Positions 34,465 through 45,710 of a stretch of DNA of 64,000 bases are shown here, piece after piece. Position numbers and translations under genes: made by a program. The notes beneath the pieces were generated by a model, which searched no databases, had not been told where the DNA came from, and saw only the letters and a list, made by a program, of their open reading frames with translations. Position 1 is the stretch's first letter, and the number at the start of each line of letters is the position of its first letter. The stretch is from Sphaerosporella brunnea (lineage: Eukaryota; Ascomycota; Pezizomycetes; Pezizales; Pyronemataceae), in the NCBI GenBank assembly GCA_008704415.1, contig VXIS01000112.1, positions 62,001-126,000 of the forward strand, given 5' to 3'.

Positions 34465-36130
34465 ATGCGGTCTCTCGCTCTGCTCGTCACCGCTCTTGCC
34501 GCCGCAACGGCCGCCTCCCCTGTCATCCCAAACGATGTCGCCGATCTCATCCAGCTTCGTGAGCTTCAGCGCCGCGGCCTGTCCGACTTGCTCAATACCT
34601 TGGTGCAGGGTATGAGTGTGAACGACATCACCCAGGTATCTATTAGAACCCCCCCCCCCCCCCAGTCCCGCTGCCGCTTGCAAAACAACAAAACAAACAA
34701 ACACCGCCTCTGACACGCGAGAACAGGGAATCTTACCGGACTTCTTCAACTGGATCCCAACCACGGACAAGATCAAGAGCCAGCTTGGAATCAGCGACGC
34801 TGGGATCGCTGGCCTGCCGATCAAAGTGCTCAACATTCCGTTCGTTTGCATGCCCACCTTTTGTTCCCGTCACAGCAACTGACTCGGACCTCCTTGCAGT
34901 GGATACGCGAATTGGACGAGCAATTCCTGGAACTTACGCATGCACGGCTGGGCCTACAAAGAGCCCTTCAGCTTCAACAACGGCACCAGCATCGTGACTA
35001 CCCAAACCCTAGACCAGGCTGTCAATGTCTTTCTACCAAACCTGAAAGTTGACCAGCTGCAACCAAACGAACAAGTAAATGCGCGGAATTTGACCTCTGC
35101 CATCCTGTCCCTGCCGCAAGACGATGTCCAGCTTGAATTCTATCTCGATGTCGAGCCCGGTCAAAACTTTACCAGCCTCGACTGGACCGCACGATTGATC
35201 TGGCCACAGTTGACGGATGCCCGCGGTGAGTTTGACGGCTTTATTGCACTGCCTGTCACTCCGCCGGGCGAGAGCGCCTCCTGGCTTCCCGATGGCTCTC
35301 AGACCAACTCGATCACCCGGCTGGACGTGCACACCAACGGTACAGACACCGGCAACTCTACCGCCTACCTGGTTCCCCCAGAGGGAGTGATAATTCTATC
35401 GGACATAGACGATGTCCTCCGTGTAACCAAGATCTGGGCTCCAAGCGAGGGTCTTTTGAATACCTTTGCCCGCGACTTCACGCCTTGGCTCAACATGCCC
35501 GAGCGTTTTGCTGAGTGGAGCCAGCAGTCTTCCGGGCGGCCATACCATTTCCATTATCTCACCACCACCCCTGAACAGGCCACGCGCAAGTACATGGATT
35601 TCATCTATACGCACTATCCTCTCGGATCCTTCGACACCCGATCCCTGAACTTTACGACGGTTGACCAGACCTTCAACGTCCGCAAGTCACTGATCGACAA
35701 GATCGTCCAGACCTTCCCACAGCGCAAATTTATCCTCATCGGAGACACCAGCAACTCGGATGTAATGACTGACTACCCAGCGGCGGCCAAGCAATACGGA
35801 AACATTCAATGCATCCTTATCCGCAACTCGAGCGCCAGCGATTCTACCATGAACTGGCCCTACAACACCGCCGGCTTTAGGGATCTGAACGGAAAATTCA
35901 TGTTCTTCAGGACGCCGGATGATCTTGCCGGCCTCAACTTTGCGAATGGAGACTGCGTCAACGGTTCCGTTCCCATGAACGTTACATATGCATGGCAGAA
36001 CCTGCCGTTTGGGCTTTCGATCTCGGGCGCCAGCCACAATGAGGGCGGAAAGGGCGCCAGGCCGGGCGTGGAGAAAGTGTGGTGGGTGTTGATGGTGGCG
36101 GCGGCGACCGCTTGGTGGGGTATTTGCTGA
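34465..36130 (+). CDS. secreted App1-type (DUF2183) phosphatidate phosphatase-like protein, possibly GPI-anchored
   Basis: Exons 34465-34635, 34727-34839 and 34900-36130 join to 504 aa. Residues 1-17 are a signal peptide (MRSLALLVTALAAATAA). The catalytic domain from ~265 has VIILSDIDDVLRVTKIW, a DxDD variant of the HAD-type DxDxT/V motif of App1 phosphatidate phosphatases, then NMPERFAEWSQ, FHYLTTTPEQATRKYMDFI, RKSLIDKIVQTFPQRKFILIGDTSNSDVMTDYP. Yeast App1 is cytosolic at actin patches; this one is secretory and heavily N-glycosylated (NGT, NWT, NLT, NFT and others), like a filamentous-fungal subfamily. The C-terminus (KVWWVLMVAAATAWWGIC) is hydrophobic after a small-residue stretch, as in a GPI signal. 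Substrate is inferred from the family only. Intron 1 contains a C(14) run. Confidence 0.9.
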
Positions 36131-37361
36131 TTTGACTGTGTGTTGATGCGGGATGACTTTATGTGGTTTATGCCTTTGCTTCGTCTTTTCTTGATACACT
36201 TGCATGGTTCTGCAGCACGCATGGTGTTGGATGGGGTTTTTAACTGCTTAGAAATTTCTTTGTTTTGCTTTGATTACGGGATGATGGCTTTATGATGATG
36301 ATGGCTTTATGTATAATCGACTTGCTGGAAGTACGCATATGATATGATACCCGTGGTGATGGATGGGTGGGTTGAATACAGAAGAGAGGAAATTGGATGC
36401 TGCTGCAGCGCTGCTCGAGTGAATTTCTGTGATATGCGTTGTTTCTGGAATTCAATGCTCACCGATGTTGAGTCATAAAGTGTCACCCACCAATGATGGT
36501 CACTCATCAGTCATGGAGTGTGGGATTTGAAATGGCAGGTTATTGGAGTGGAAATTTGGCGAATTCAGTGAATTCCTGCCGCCAGCTCCAGCGTGGAGGA
36601 TTTCTCGAGAAGCCCGTTTTCTTCCTTACCAAGCGAACTAGCTTAGACTCGGAGATAAGTAAATTCAGCCTTACGTCTTCAGCCTTATGTTATTCGGAGT
36701 CTCTCCTTACTCTCTCCTCTTCCCCTATCGATATACCCTTCCCGTCCTTACATGCAGCCAGTGAAAAGCTTGCGCATGCGCATGCGCAAGCTCTAATTTA
36801 TATACACTATGTCCAAAGTATCCCCCTTCCCTCTCGAACAAAAAGCTTGTCGTCGTTGTGCTCAGTTTTGTAGGAAGTCATCACCCGAAACGGCGATATG
36901 TCCCTAAGCATGCGGAGACGCCGACGGGTGAGTGCATGCCTGTTTTTTCCGCAGCAATTTGTTTTTTTATTTTATTTTTTGTATATTATCGTCGTGGGAG
37001 GTTAGTGTTGTGTTACAACCCCCCACAGCTTGATGGAGGAACTGCATCAACCATCCCCCGAGTCTGCGCAAGTAAGCAGGAGTGTTGCCCCTCGATTTAT
37101 TTATTGCCCTCTGCTGTTGTGCTCGACTGTGTTCTGTGTTGGAGGACGTTGCCGCTCAGAAGAGAACGAAGAAAGGGGAGCCCAGGCCTTGCCCCCTACT
37201 ATACCACCCTGAAGGTTGCATTTTTGCGGCGTCGCTCGCCAATAACTCACATCTCTTGCGCTCGCTCGCTCGCTCGTTCGCTCGCTCGATACTGATCGCA
37301 ACACACCACAACATTCGTTTTATCCTCTGCGGCGCCGCTGCTGCCGTTCAGCATCACCACC
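36131..37361. other. 1.2-kb intergenic region with a perfect 26-bp palindrome
   Basis: No gene. It contains the palindrome at 36767-36792, a TATATA motif at 36798-36806, T runs at 36961-36980, and a CTCG array (37256-37292) shortly before the permease start. Confidence 0.45.
36767..36792. repeat. perfect 26-bp palindrome
   Basis: Half-site AGCTTGCGCATGC followed directly by its reverse complement GCATGCGCAAGCT. A TATATA sequence lies just downstream. Confidence 0.95.
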
Positions 37362-39413
37362 ATGGCGCGCGTATCCTCCGACTTCGAGCTGATGTCGGTG
37401 GGCTCGGACGCGAGCACGGGCGCCGAAGCGTTCCCGTCGTACTACCGGCGCGAGGACGTTCGCGGGGCCAGCATGTCGCTGGAGTTCGGGCGGGGCGGGG
37501 GAGTGAAGGAGTTGGTGGAGCTGAGGAGTCCGCCGCGGTTAACGGACGAGGATGTCGGCGACGACAGAGTCGAGTACGTGCCGATGCCGGAGGAGAAGAA
37601 GTTGGGGTACTTTTCAACGGCTGCTCTAATCATCAGCAAAATGATCGGGACTGGTGTCTTCGCGAAGCCGAGCGTTGTGCTGCAAAATTGTGGCGGGAGA
37701 GGGGTCGCCCTGTTTTTGTGGGTCGCGTGCGGCCTGATGAGTTTGGCTGGGTACGTTGCGAGCAGCAACCCCTTGATGTGCCATGCCCGCGAACCCAACT
37801 GCTGACAACTTGGATGCAAAGGCTGCTGATCTATGTGGAGCTCGGAATCACGCTGCCGTTCTCGGGCGCTGAAGTGGTCTACGTACGCCGCCTCCTGCTC
37901 CGCCGTGGATCAGAAGAGCGGGCTCGCTAATGCAGCGCAGGTCGAAGAATGCTACCCTCGACCGAAATACCTCGCCGTCATCGTCATCGGGTTACTGTTC
38001 ATCCTCCTGACACATTTCGCGGGAAACACAATCGCCTTTGCGAAGCTGGTGCTGCAGGCGTTCGAGCCTGGCGATTTGAATCCCGACTACCGCCTGCAGA
38101 AATTCATCGCCCTCTGCTTGTTGACGGCAGTGTGCTTGCTCCACATATTTTCCCGGAAAATGGGTATCTTTGTCAACAACATGCTGGCACTGTACAAGGT
38201 CACGCTTGTCACGTTTATCATTATGGTTGGGTTTGCGGCCATGGCCGGCGGGAGAGGCAAGGGCGTTACCAATGGTGGCGCCTATGGTATGAGGAACTGG
38301 GACAACGCTATGGCGACCAGGACGATGTCCATGTGGGAGTACTCGAATGCGATTCTGGGTGTGCTGTGGGCGTATACCGGCTGGGAGAACGCCAACTACG
38401 TTCTGTCCGAAGTGCGCAGACCGCCGGGCAACGAATCGAAGGTTTTCAAGGTGGCCGCTTTCTCGGCGATTGGCGTCACCACGGTGCTATACGTCCTCGC
38501 CAACGTCGCATATTTCACGGTGCTCACGGACGATGAGCTGATGGCGGTTGGAGACATGGTTGCGGCAAAGTTCTTTGTGAAGGTTTTTGGCGATGGCTGG
38601 TTTATTGAAAGAGGATTCAAAATTATGGTCGCTTTGTCGATTATGGGGAACTTTGTGTCGTCGACTTACGGACTGGCAAGGGTCAAGCAGGAGATTGCAA
38701 AGCTTAGGATTTTGCCGTTCTCGAAGTTCTTTGCTAGGCAGAGCCACTACGATACGCCTGTGGGCGCGCTGATCTTGCATTGGTTTGTGGCTGCGACGTT
38801 CATCGTAAGTACCCCCAAACGAGCTTCAGGGTTGGACTGACTGGGCAGCTCTTCACTCCAAGCAACAAGGACGACGCCGCCTACAACCTCATTACTGATC
38901 TATTCATTTACGGACAGAATTGGATAATCAGTCGGTGACGATTCTCCCCGTGCGTTTGCAATCCGCTAACCTCAGCGCAGTCGTAATCTCGCTCGGCGTA
39001 GTCTGTCTCCGCTACCGCAAGACGGGCGTCAACAGATGGGAACCACACATGCTCCCCTGGCGCGTCATGCTCACCATCATCTGCATCTACGTCCCGCTCA
39101 ACTTCTTCATCATCGTCCTCACGTGGTGGCCGCCGGTCCAGCAGCCGTCGATTCCGTCCTGGGTTACCCCTGGCGTCGCTACTGGTATCATCGTCGCTGG
39201 ATTTATCTATTGGATTGTCTTTGCACATGTTATGCCGTGGCTGGGGTATCATATCGACTCCCAGCCTGACGAGCTGGTGGATGGGAGTAGGATCGTTACT
39301 TATAAGGTTTGCCTCCCTACCCTGTTTATTCATTGTTTTTGTGCTGACGTTTGGGAAGCGATATAAAACAGGAACGGCACTCAAGATGTCGGTGTGGTGG
39401 GGGAAACATATGA
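37362..39413 (+). CDS. amino-acid permease of the LAT/MUP1 type (methionine permease-like)
   Basis: Exons 37362-37750, 37822-37882, 37941-38804, 38849-38930, 38981-39306 and 39372-39413 give about 587 aa. The cytosolic N-terminus is followed by the APC signature LGYFSTAALIISKMIGTGVFAKPS, the unwound first helix of the amino-acid/polyamine/organocation fold, and about 12 TM segments, including YLAVIVIGLLFILLTHFAGN, LWAYTGWENANYVLSEVRRP and VVCLRYRKTGVNRWEPHMLPW. GWENANYVLSEV is characteristic of fungal Mup1/LAT permeases at the plasma membrane. The last three exons are less certain: the donor at 38931 (GTCGGT) and the final exon (ERHSRCRCGGGNI) were chosen only to keep the frame. Methionine as substrate is inferred from similarity. 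Confidence 0.85.
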
Positions 39414-40299
39414 ACACTAAGAAGAAAAAACGGTGATGTTGGCGTTTTTTTGGTTTGGTTCTCCGATCTCTTTTGTTTTCTTGTTTCTGGGCGGCAAAGG
39501 ACGGCGTCATCACATCACATCACCTCTCAGAGCATCAGCCACATCATTGTTTTTGGACGCACGCGGGGATACCCTCCTTCTTGTCAGTCACCAGCGTGAT
39601 GCGAAGAATCCCCGGTCGTCTGTTTCTTTTTTTTCTATTTTTTATTTCTTTAGCGAGGGGTTTTTTTTGGCACGGAGTATCATAGCTTTTGTACTTGTCT
39701 TGTAGTTTGTCTTGGCTTGTTTTTCCTTTTTCCTTTTTTTTGTGATTGTAGGTTTTGGCGTTTTTGGGCTTGGAGGGATTTTTTTTCTCTTTTTTTCTTT
39801 TTGCTTGCGGAGGGGAGAAGGAAAGGATGTTGTACTCTATTGTAGTCTTGTTGACTTGACTTGACTTGATTGTGAATTGTAGCTAAGGATGATGATGAGG
39901 GTCCACCGGAGAGACACGTAACGTAAGGACCTCATATATATCTTTCCACCGACATAACGATGCATTCACTGGCGAAAGCCCGAAGCCCAATGAGCGAGGT
40001 AACTTTGGCCCCCTCCCCCCCCCCCCCCTCCCAAGGCCGGGCTTGTCGGAATTGTAACCCGATGCCGTCACCGTGACTGGAATGGGGGAAAGCACCGCAC
40101 CTACAGGCTGCGGCAGCAGTGTGAGCAACGGACTTACGCGGCAACTCTCAGTTGCACGAAAATTCTCAGGCGCTGAAGCAGACAGCCGCGGCGTGCCGCG
40201 AGTGGATTGGAGAATCTCGGAAGCAGCGAAGCAGTTTGGGGTGGGGCCGGCACCCCTGGACACTACCGGGTAATCAAATCGATCTTTGTATTTATGTAT
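39414..40299. other. gene-free 3' flank with T-rich and C-rich tracts
   Basis: T-rich runs (39620-39800), GACTT repeats at 39849-39868 and a C(14)-type run at 40013-40028. No exon recognised. Confidence 0.4.
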
Positions 40300-40436
40300 C
40301 TTATTTCCTTGCGCGCACCAGGGTTGGCATGTCTTTCCTTAAGACCCGCCCGTCTGTGCCTAAGGGTATCTAGTCTTTTTGCACGCCTGTACGTGCGTGG
40401 CCGCAAGCGGCCGAATATCATGATGATTAAAAAAAA
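40300..40436 (+). mobile_element. SINE-like retroposon copy 3 (no target duplication found)
   Basis: Plus-strand copy: GACCCGCCCGTCTGTGCCTAAGGGTATCTAG, then the hairpin core GGCCGCAAGCGGCC (40399-40412), CGAATATCATGATGATTAAAA and an A run. The 5' limit is an estimate, since no flanking direct repeat was evident. Confidence 0.65.
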
Positions 40437-40813
40437 TCTGGCGGTCTTCTTTGGGTTTTGTTCTTTTGAACTGCCAATGGCAGCGTTTTTTTTTTCTTTC
40501 TTTGGTTGGAGGCCGCCTGTTAATTCAATCATTGCTCTGATATGTCTCTTCATCTCCACCATGTCTCCTGTCACCGCCTCATCACTGACCGGTCAGCCAC
40601 GGTCTGTCACACGTGACCGATTTCTTTAGGCAGAGTGATACTTCATGACAATAACTCAGTCCTCGCCTGTTACAACGTAAATCACTCGATTGGCAAGATC
40701 ACAGAACACGCAAATTTGCGTGAAACTCTAGGATGTCTTCAAGCTAAGATTCCTCTATGTTCTCACCAATTTTCAGCAGGAAAAAAAAAAAAAAAAAAAA
40801 AAAAAAAACTTAC
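40437..40813. other. gene-free spacer ending in an A(28) tract
   Basis: Downstream flank of the aldo/keto reductase (minus). A run of 28 A lies at 40781-40808, right next to its stop codon. Confidence 0.45.
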
Positions 40814-41767
40814 TCAATGCTCCGGCTCGCCAATCAACCTCTTAAAATCGGCCAGCATCTCATCCGTCACCAAACCCAGCTTCTCAGGCAGCTTCAAATC
40901 CTCCCTCATAGCCTCGACCCTGGTAGTACCATCCAAGATAGCCACGCCGCCACCGCCCTTCCAGCCCCTTCCCAGAGCCATAACGAGCAAATACAGGGCC
41001 TCCTCCCTCTTTCCAGGGTCGCCGAGAACCTTCTCAGCGACGGCCTCGACAGGGTTACTCTTGAGCAGCGCGGGGTTTCCGGTCAGGGTCCAAAAGCTCT
41101 GCCAGACCATGGCGTGGTCCCTGCACCAGTCGCGGACGAGGTGGTCCCAGTGGTTTCCGGGGTAGAAGCGGTTCTGGACGACGGCGGGCTTGACGTCGGC
41201 GGCGGCGTAGAGCTCCGTCAGCTCCGGGATCGTGACGTTGCTGATGCCGAGGTGTCGGATGACGCCCGAGTCGACGCTGCCCTCGAGCACGCGCCACGCG
41301 CGCAGCGTGGCCGATTTGCTCTCGAGCGGCGAGTGCAGCAGCACCGTGTCGATGTATCCCCCCGGACCCCCGAGGCCCAGGTTCCGCAGGCTCGTCCCCA
41401 CCGACGCTTCCACCTGCGTCTCGATCGGCGCGCGCGTCGGGTACGGACACGTCGCGGCGTCCTGCCCGTCGACAGCCGTGAATTTGGTCTGTATGTAGAG
41501 CTGCTCGCGCGGGATCGAGCACTGCTTCAGTGCGGCGCCGACGAGGTCTTCGCGGTAGTGCCGCGGCTGGCACGCCGTGTCGATGCCGCGGAACCCGGCG
41601 TTGAGGGCTTCCAGAACGAGCGCCGTCGTTTGCTCATTTTTCCACGCCGTGCCGTAGAGGAGGTAGGGGTGCGCTGCTCCCGAGGGCAGCGTTAGGTGCG
41701 GTTGCGTGCTGCTGCTGCTGCTGCTGGACATTTTGCGGTGTTGTTGAAGGAGGAGACGCCGGAGCAT
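40814..41767 (-). CDS. aldo/keto reductase family oxidoreductase
   Basis: Uninterrupted 317-codon frame. It is an NAD(P)H-dependent carbonyl reductase with a (beta/alpha)8 barrel. The family tetrad is visible: Asp in FRGIDTACQ, Tyr in RHYREDLVG, Lys in YIQTKFT and His in DTVLLHSPLES. HLGISNVTIPELTELY and VVQNRFYPGNHWDHLVRDWCRDH follow. A substrate cannot be named. The first ATG gives MLRRLLLQQHRKM and a second begins MSSSSSSST; the first stretch is basic and could target mitochondria, so the true start is open. The region is GC-rich compared with its flanks. Confidence 0.9.
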   Translation of the reverse strand: MLRRLLLQQHRKMSSSSSSSTQPHLTLPSGAAHPYLLYGTAWKNEQTTALVLEALNAGFRGIDTACQPRHYREDLVGAALKQCSIPREQLYIQTKFTAVDGQDAATCPYPTRAPIETQVEASVGTSLRNLGLGGPGGYIDTVLLHSPLESKSATLRAWRVLEGSVDSGVIRHLGISNVTIPELTELYAAADVKPAVVQNRFYPGNHWDHLVRDWCRDHAMVWQSFWTLTGNPALLKSNPVEAVAEKVLGDPGKREEALYLLVMALGRGWKGGGGVAILDGTTRVEAMREDLKLPEKLGLVTDEMLADFKRLIGEPEH

Positions 41768-42171
41768 GGCGGTTGGTAGTTGTAGTGCTGCATGCAGGAG
41801 ATGTGTGGGATGGTTCGAGTGTGACGCAATGCGGGTGAACTAGGGAACTGCAGATGTGGCTTTGGAAACCGTCAACGACTCTTCCGCGGTCGAAATCGTG
41901 GCTGTGACGATGCTCGATATTGGACCCGGAAAGAACACGGCGGAACGATACTTGGCTAGGCGCGGGAGAGGCGGCGGATGTGCCAAAGGACGGAACCCGC
42001 TGCTGGATATACCTAGTAGAGGCGTAAAATTATCGGTGCCAGAAGCAGTAAGTAAATGTAAAGCACAGTACAAACAAGCCCAGAACGCCAGTGCCCCAGC
42101 TCCCGAAAACCCCAAATCATGGCGACGCAGCTGGAAGAGTGGCCAGCTTTTTCACATGAATGCAGAAAAAT
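41768..42171. other. intergenic region between aldo/keto reductase and EAF7
   Basis: About 400 bases between two minus-strand genes; no exon supported. Confidence 0.4.
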
Positions 42172-43153
42172 CTACTCCTTCTTCCTAGAGCTCCTGCGCG
42201 GTCCGGCGCGGGCAGCACCACGACCCCTTCCCCTGCCGCGACCACCACCACGGCCGCGGCCGCGGGTAGCTCCACGACCGCCCCTACTTCCACGTCCGCC
42301 GCGTCCTCTTCCGCGGCCGCGAGTAGTAATGCCAGGCTCGGGGCTACCTTCATCTTCGTCCGTAGTATCATCACTTCCTTCACCCTCTTCCTCGTCCTCG
42401 TCATCTTCGCCCTCCGCCTCTTCATCATCGTCTTCTTCCTCACCGTCTGCTTCCTCCTCTTCCTCTTCGTCTTCAGAGGTTGAGGTGGACGAGACTTCCT
42501 CGGCTGCGTCCTTGGTGCGGTCAACGGCGCGTCCGCCTCTGCCGCCGCCTCTGCCGCCGCGACCGCCGCGTCCACGACCTCGACCGCGGGTACTGATAGG
42601 GATCGGAGTTGAGTCGCGCGAAGAATCATCTATCCTATTAGCACGACGGACTAAGCTGGGGGGGGGGGGTGGGAGTACCGGACGTACCAGAAACGGTATC
42701 CTCATCCTCGCTGATGTCGACCAGCTGTCTAACCGGCGAATCCTTAGAGTCAGGATCTTCGCGGCGCTGCTTCATCAACTCTCCAAACTCCTCCTCGGGG
42801 AGCGCAAACTCGGTCCACTCATCGGGGTCGTCATCTTCGCGTTCGTCGAGGCCTTCGAGCGAGTACATCGTCCGCAGCTTCTCCCAGATGCCCGCGATAT
42901 TGGTGTGGCTGGTCGACACGCCGTGGTTCTTCATCAGCTCGGCGATCCCGATGATCCGGAAGTGCTTGTGCATCCCCGCCGGCTTGAGCTTGTAGATTGA
43001 AATCGCTTTGAAGAGCGTCGTCTCTTGCTCGTCCGTCCAGGAATCGAGGGTGGATAGCGGCTCGCCGAGAAGGGCTGCTGCCGGGGTGGACGGAGCTTGT
43101 GTCGGTGGCGTGGCGATGCGCGGCGCTGGGCGGGGCTTCTTTTTGGGCGGCAT
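42172..43153 (-). CDS. EAF7: EAF7 (CT20/MRGBP family) subunit of the NuA4 histone acetyltransferase, with an acidic and RG-rich tail
   Basis: Exons 43153-42688 and 42650-42172 give 314 aa. The CT20/EAF7 domain (~35-135) is clear: LDSWTDEQETTLFKAISIYKLKPAGMHKHFRIIGIAELM, TSHTNIAGIWEKLRTMYSLEGLDERED and FALPEEEFGELMKQRR. EAF7/MRGBP is a NuA4/TIP60 subunit, part of the Eaf3-Eaf5-Eaf7 module that binds methylated histone and elongating chromatin. The second half is unusual: two RG/RGG-rich blocks (RGRGRGRGGRGGRGGGRGGR and a second near the C-terminus) flank a ~50-residue Glu/Asp run. The intron includes a C(12) run on the coding strand, and the acceptor CTTAG was chosen because the alternative TAATAG gives a stop. 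Confidence 0.93.
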
Positions 43154-43933
43154 GGTGGGTGGTGTTGGTTGGTGAATGAGGAAGAGGACGCGTGCTGGGT
43201 GGGTGGGTAGAAAACAAGAAGTCGCGTCGCGATTCGCGAGCTTGGTCCTTCGGTTAACCAACTAACCCTACGTAGCTGTAGCGTGGTGCACGGGATCTCA
43301 CTCGGGTCACGAGGCAGCTTTCACATGCGGGCGATTTCAGATTCTGCAGTTGACGCCGCGAATGCAGGTGGCCAAAGATAGCATGCCTTAACCGCCGATG
43401 TTTGCAACAGAGCCAATGGAAACGCTGGATACAGGCGCCCAACAAACAAGCAAACAGCGATCGACGTGAGTGTTTTCACGATGAAAAATTTTGTTGGGAG
43501 AGAGCGTGAGTGAGTGAGTGAAGTGGCGAGCGGCCGTGTGGAGATTCGTCAAAGTCAAATCAACGATGGCGGCGTGGCGAGGCGTGGCGGTTGTGGCTGT
43601 GCTGTGCGAGCAGTTGGGGTTAGCGCGGGGAAGCACAGAGCTTGGGTTTCAAGCTGAGGGAGGGCTACAAACCAACTGACCAGCTGCTACATACATACTG
43701 CAACCACCACCACCACCAGCCAAGTATCAGGAAAAATTACAATCCCCGCAGGTGTACGTGCATGTGCGTATGAGTGTGTGTGTCTGTGCATATAAATCTG
43801 GTGTTAGCAGTTAGCATACATAGCTTCCGCCATAAGAACAATAAGAACAAGACTACCCGCCCGGCACTTGATCAAGCTTCTTCCTGCTTCCTTCTTCTCC
43901 TCAATCCACCCAATCCTCGACATCTTCCCAACT
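43154..43933. promoter_or_regulatory. divergent promoter region EAF7 / spartin-like gene
   Basis: 780 bases between two start codons. CTAACCCTA (43262-43270) is a telomere-like box on the EAF7 side. A GTGAGTGAGTGAG run is at 43506-43521, and CCACCACCACCACC at 43705-43718. Confidence 0.5.
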
Positions 43934-45710
43934 ATGACCGGCGAACCCGTCCTCTTCTCTTTCCCCTCAGTCTCCCTGGCGCCGCCGCACTCCCACAGCG
44001 CCCCAGGCCTCCTCGTCCTCTCCTCCTCGCAGCAACCCACCGACTTCGACCCCTCCCGCTTCGACGTTTTCCTACGGGTACAGCACACCCCTGACAGTGC
44101 CAAGTCCTCGCACCCGACGGACGTCCTGATCGAAGCCTGGCGCGAGCTGCGCAAAGTCTCGCCGCGCGAATTCACGCTTTCGTCCGAATTCGGCGAGATC
44201 ACGATCATCTTCCCGGAGCTGCACCATCTGATACCGCAGAACGATGCGCGCGTCGAGATTCCGCCCGAGGTGCGGTGCACCATGACCTGGGAGGCGATCG
44301 TGCGAGAGTTCGAAACCGAGATCGACCGCTTTGTGTCGTACAAGAAGAACTCGTATTCACTCCTGGACTCGCCGTTTGGTGGGTACGCTGCGTTTGAGAA
44401 GGAGACCGGCATCAAGAAGTATGATCCGAGTATCTATAGCCGGGATGAGAAGGATTCTGGCGGAAGGCTGGTGCTGGTGGATGAAGAGAATGGGGACGAG
44501 GTTGGCGAGGTCGGAGGGAAGCAGGTCTCTTCTGTGGGCGTTGTGCCTGGGAGCAAAGGTATGACCGCGAGTGACATGATGTGTGGCGTGAGGTTACACT
44601 GTCTTCTGACACGATGCAGATCCTGTCGAAATCACCTTTCCGCCGGAAGGAGAGACGGGCCCTATCACGGTAAGCTCTTAGCTACCCTTCCCTTGCGCTG
44701 GCTCTACAGGATGTTTCTGTTTTCCCATGCTCTCAACAATGTTCGAGCACGTCCTGCACGCAAGTCTTCGTCGCAGCGCTCTCAGCGCAGCAACAGATCG
44801 CCATCTTCTATACCTCCTCCTCGTCGCCGGCAACGGCTACAATGTCTGCCTCACTTCACAGCTTAGCAGTCCGCTAACAATCACATAGGTGCGCACAGCC
44901 GACTACCTCAGAGACGCCTCCCGCCCGGCCTATCAAAACAGCACCATCGTCCAAACGGCGGCTACAGCCTCACGGCTAATCGTCACAACATCCTCCTACA
45001 TCGCATCGGCAATGACAGCGGGAGCTCGCACCTTTACGGAAAAAACCAAGCCGAACACAACGCCCATGACGTTCCAGCCCAGCACGCACGAGCGCTTTCA
45101 AAAGGTACACACGCTGAGCTCGGCCGCGGCCAAATTCTCGGCGGCCACCGTCGGGCGGGTCGGCGAGTTGGCGCAAAACGCGGGCGCAAAGCTTGCGGGC
45201 AAAGAGAAGGAGCATAACGAACGCGGAAAACCTCGAAACCCTAACATCCTCAACAAGAGCCTTATCGCCTTCAGCACTGTGGCGGACAGCATCGACCATG
45301 CTGGACGCAACCTGTTGGCTTCCGGGTCCCAAGCGGCTACACAGGTGGTTGGCCATCGCTATGGCGCTGAGGCGGGCCAGGTGGCACAATCCCTCACCGG
45401 CGCGGCTAGGAACGTCGGCCTGGTGTATATTGACGCCTTGGGAGTGTCCAGGAGAGCGGTGGTTAAGGGCGTTGCTAAGGGTATGGTCGTCGGAAAAGTT
45501 AAGGGTGGTGGTGAGGTCATTTTGCCTGCGCAGCAACCGGAGGGCGGGCTGCCGGCTTGGGGTGAGTCTGTCACGCCGCCGCCGCCTGGGTATAATCAGG
45601 CGTATGTCACGGGTAATTCTACCGGCGGCAGCAGTGCACTGTATTTTTCACCGCCACCGCAGGAGAAGGGGGAGAAGAGGGAGAGCGCGAGTGAGAAGTT
45701 TAGGTTTTAG
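43934..45710 (+). CDS. spartin-like protein with a Senescence domain
   Basis: Exons 43934-44558, 44620-44669 and 44889-45710 join to 498 aa. The N-terminal ~240 residues are a beta-rich region without a named domain. The C-terminal part is the Senescence/spartin domain: YLRDASRPAYQNSTIVQTAATASRLIVTTSSYIASAM, TFQPSTHERFQKVHTLS, LIAFSTVADSIDHAGRNLL, VVGHRYGAEAGQVAQSLTGAARNVGLVYIDALGVSRRAVVKGVAKGM. Glycine/alanine-rich helices of this type associate with lipid droplets and membranes in animal spartin and plant ERD7. It has no MIT domain, unlike human spartin. The tail is Pro/Gly-rich and ends EKRESASEKFRF. Lipid-droplet association is inferred from the family. Confidence 0.88.

Noticed and set aside
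42119..43000. 293-codon Ser/Pro/Arg-rich frame on the plus strand
   Set aside because: Antisense shadow of the EAF7 acidic and RG repeats.
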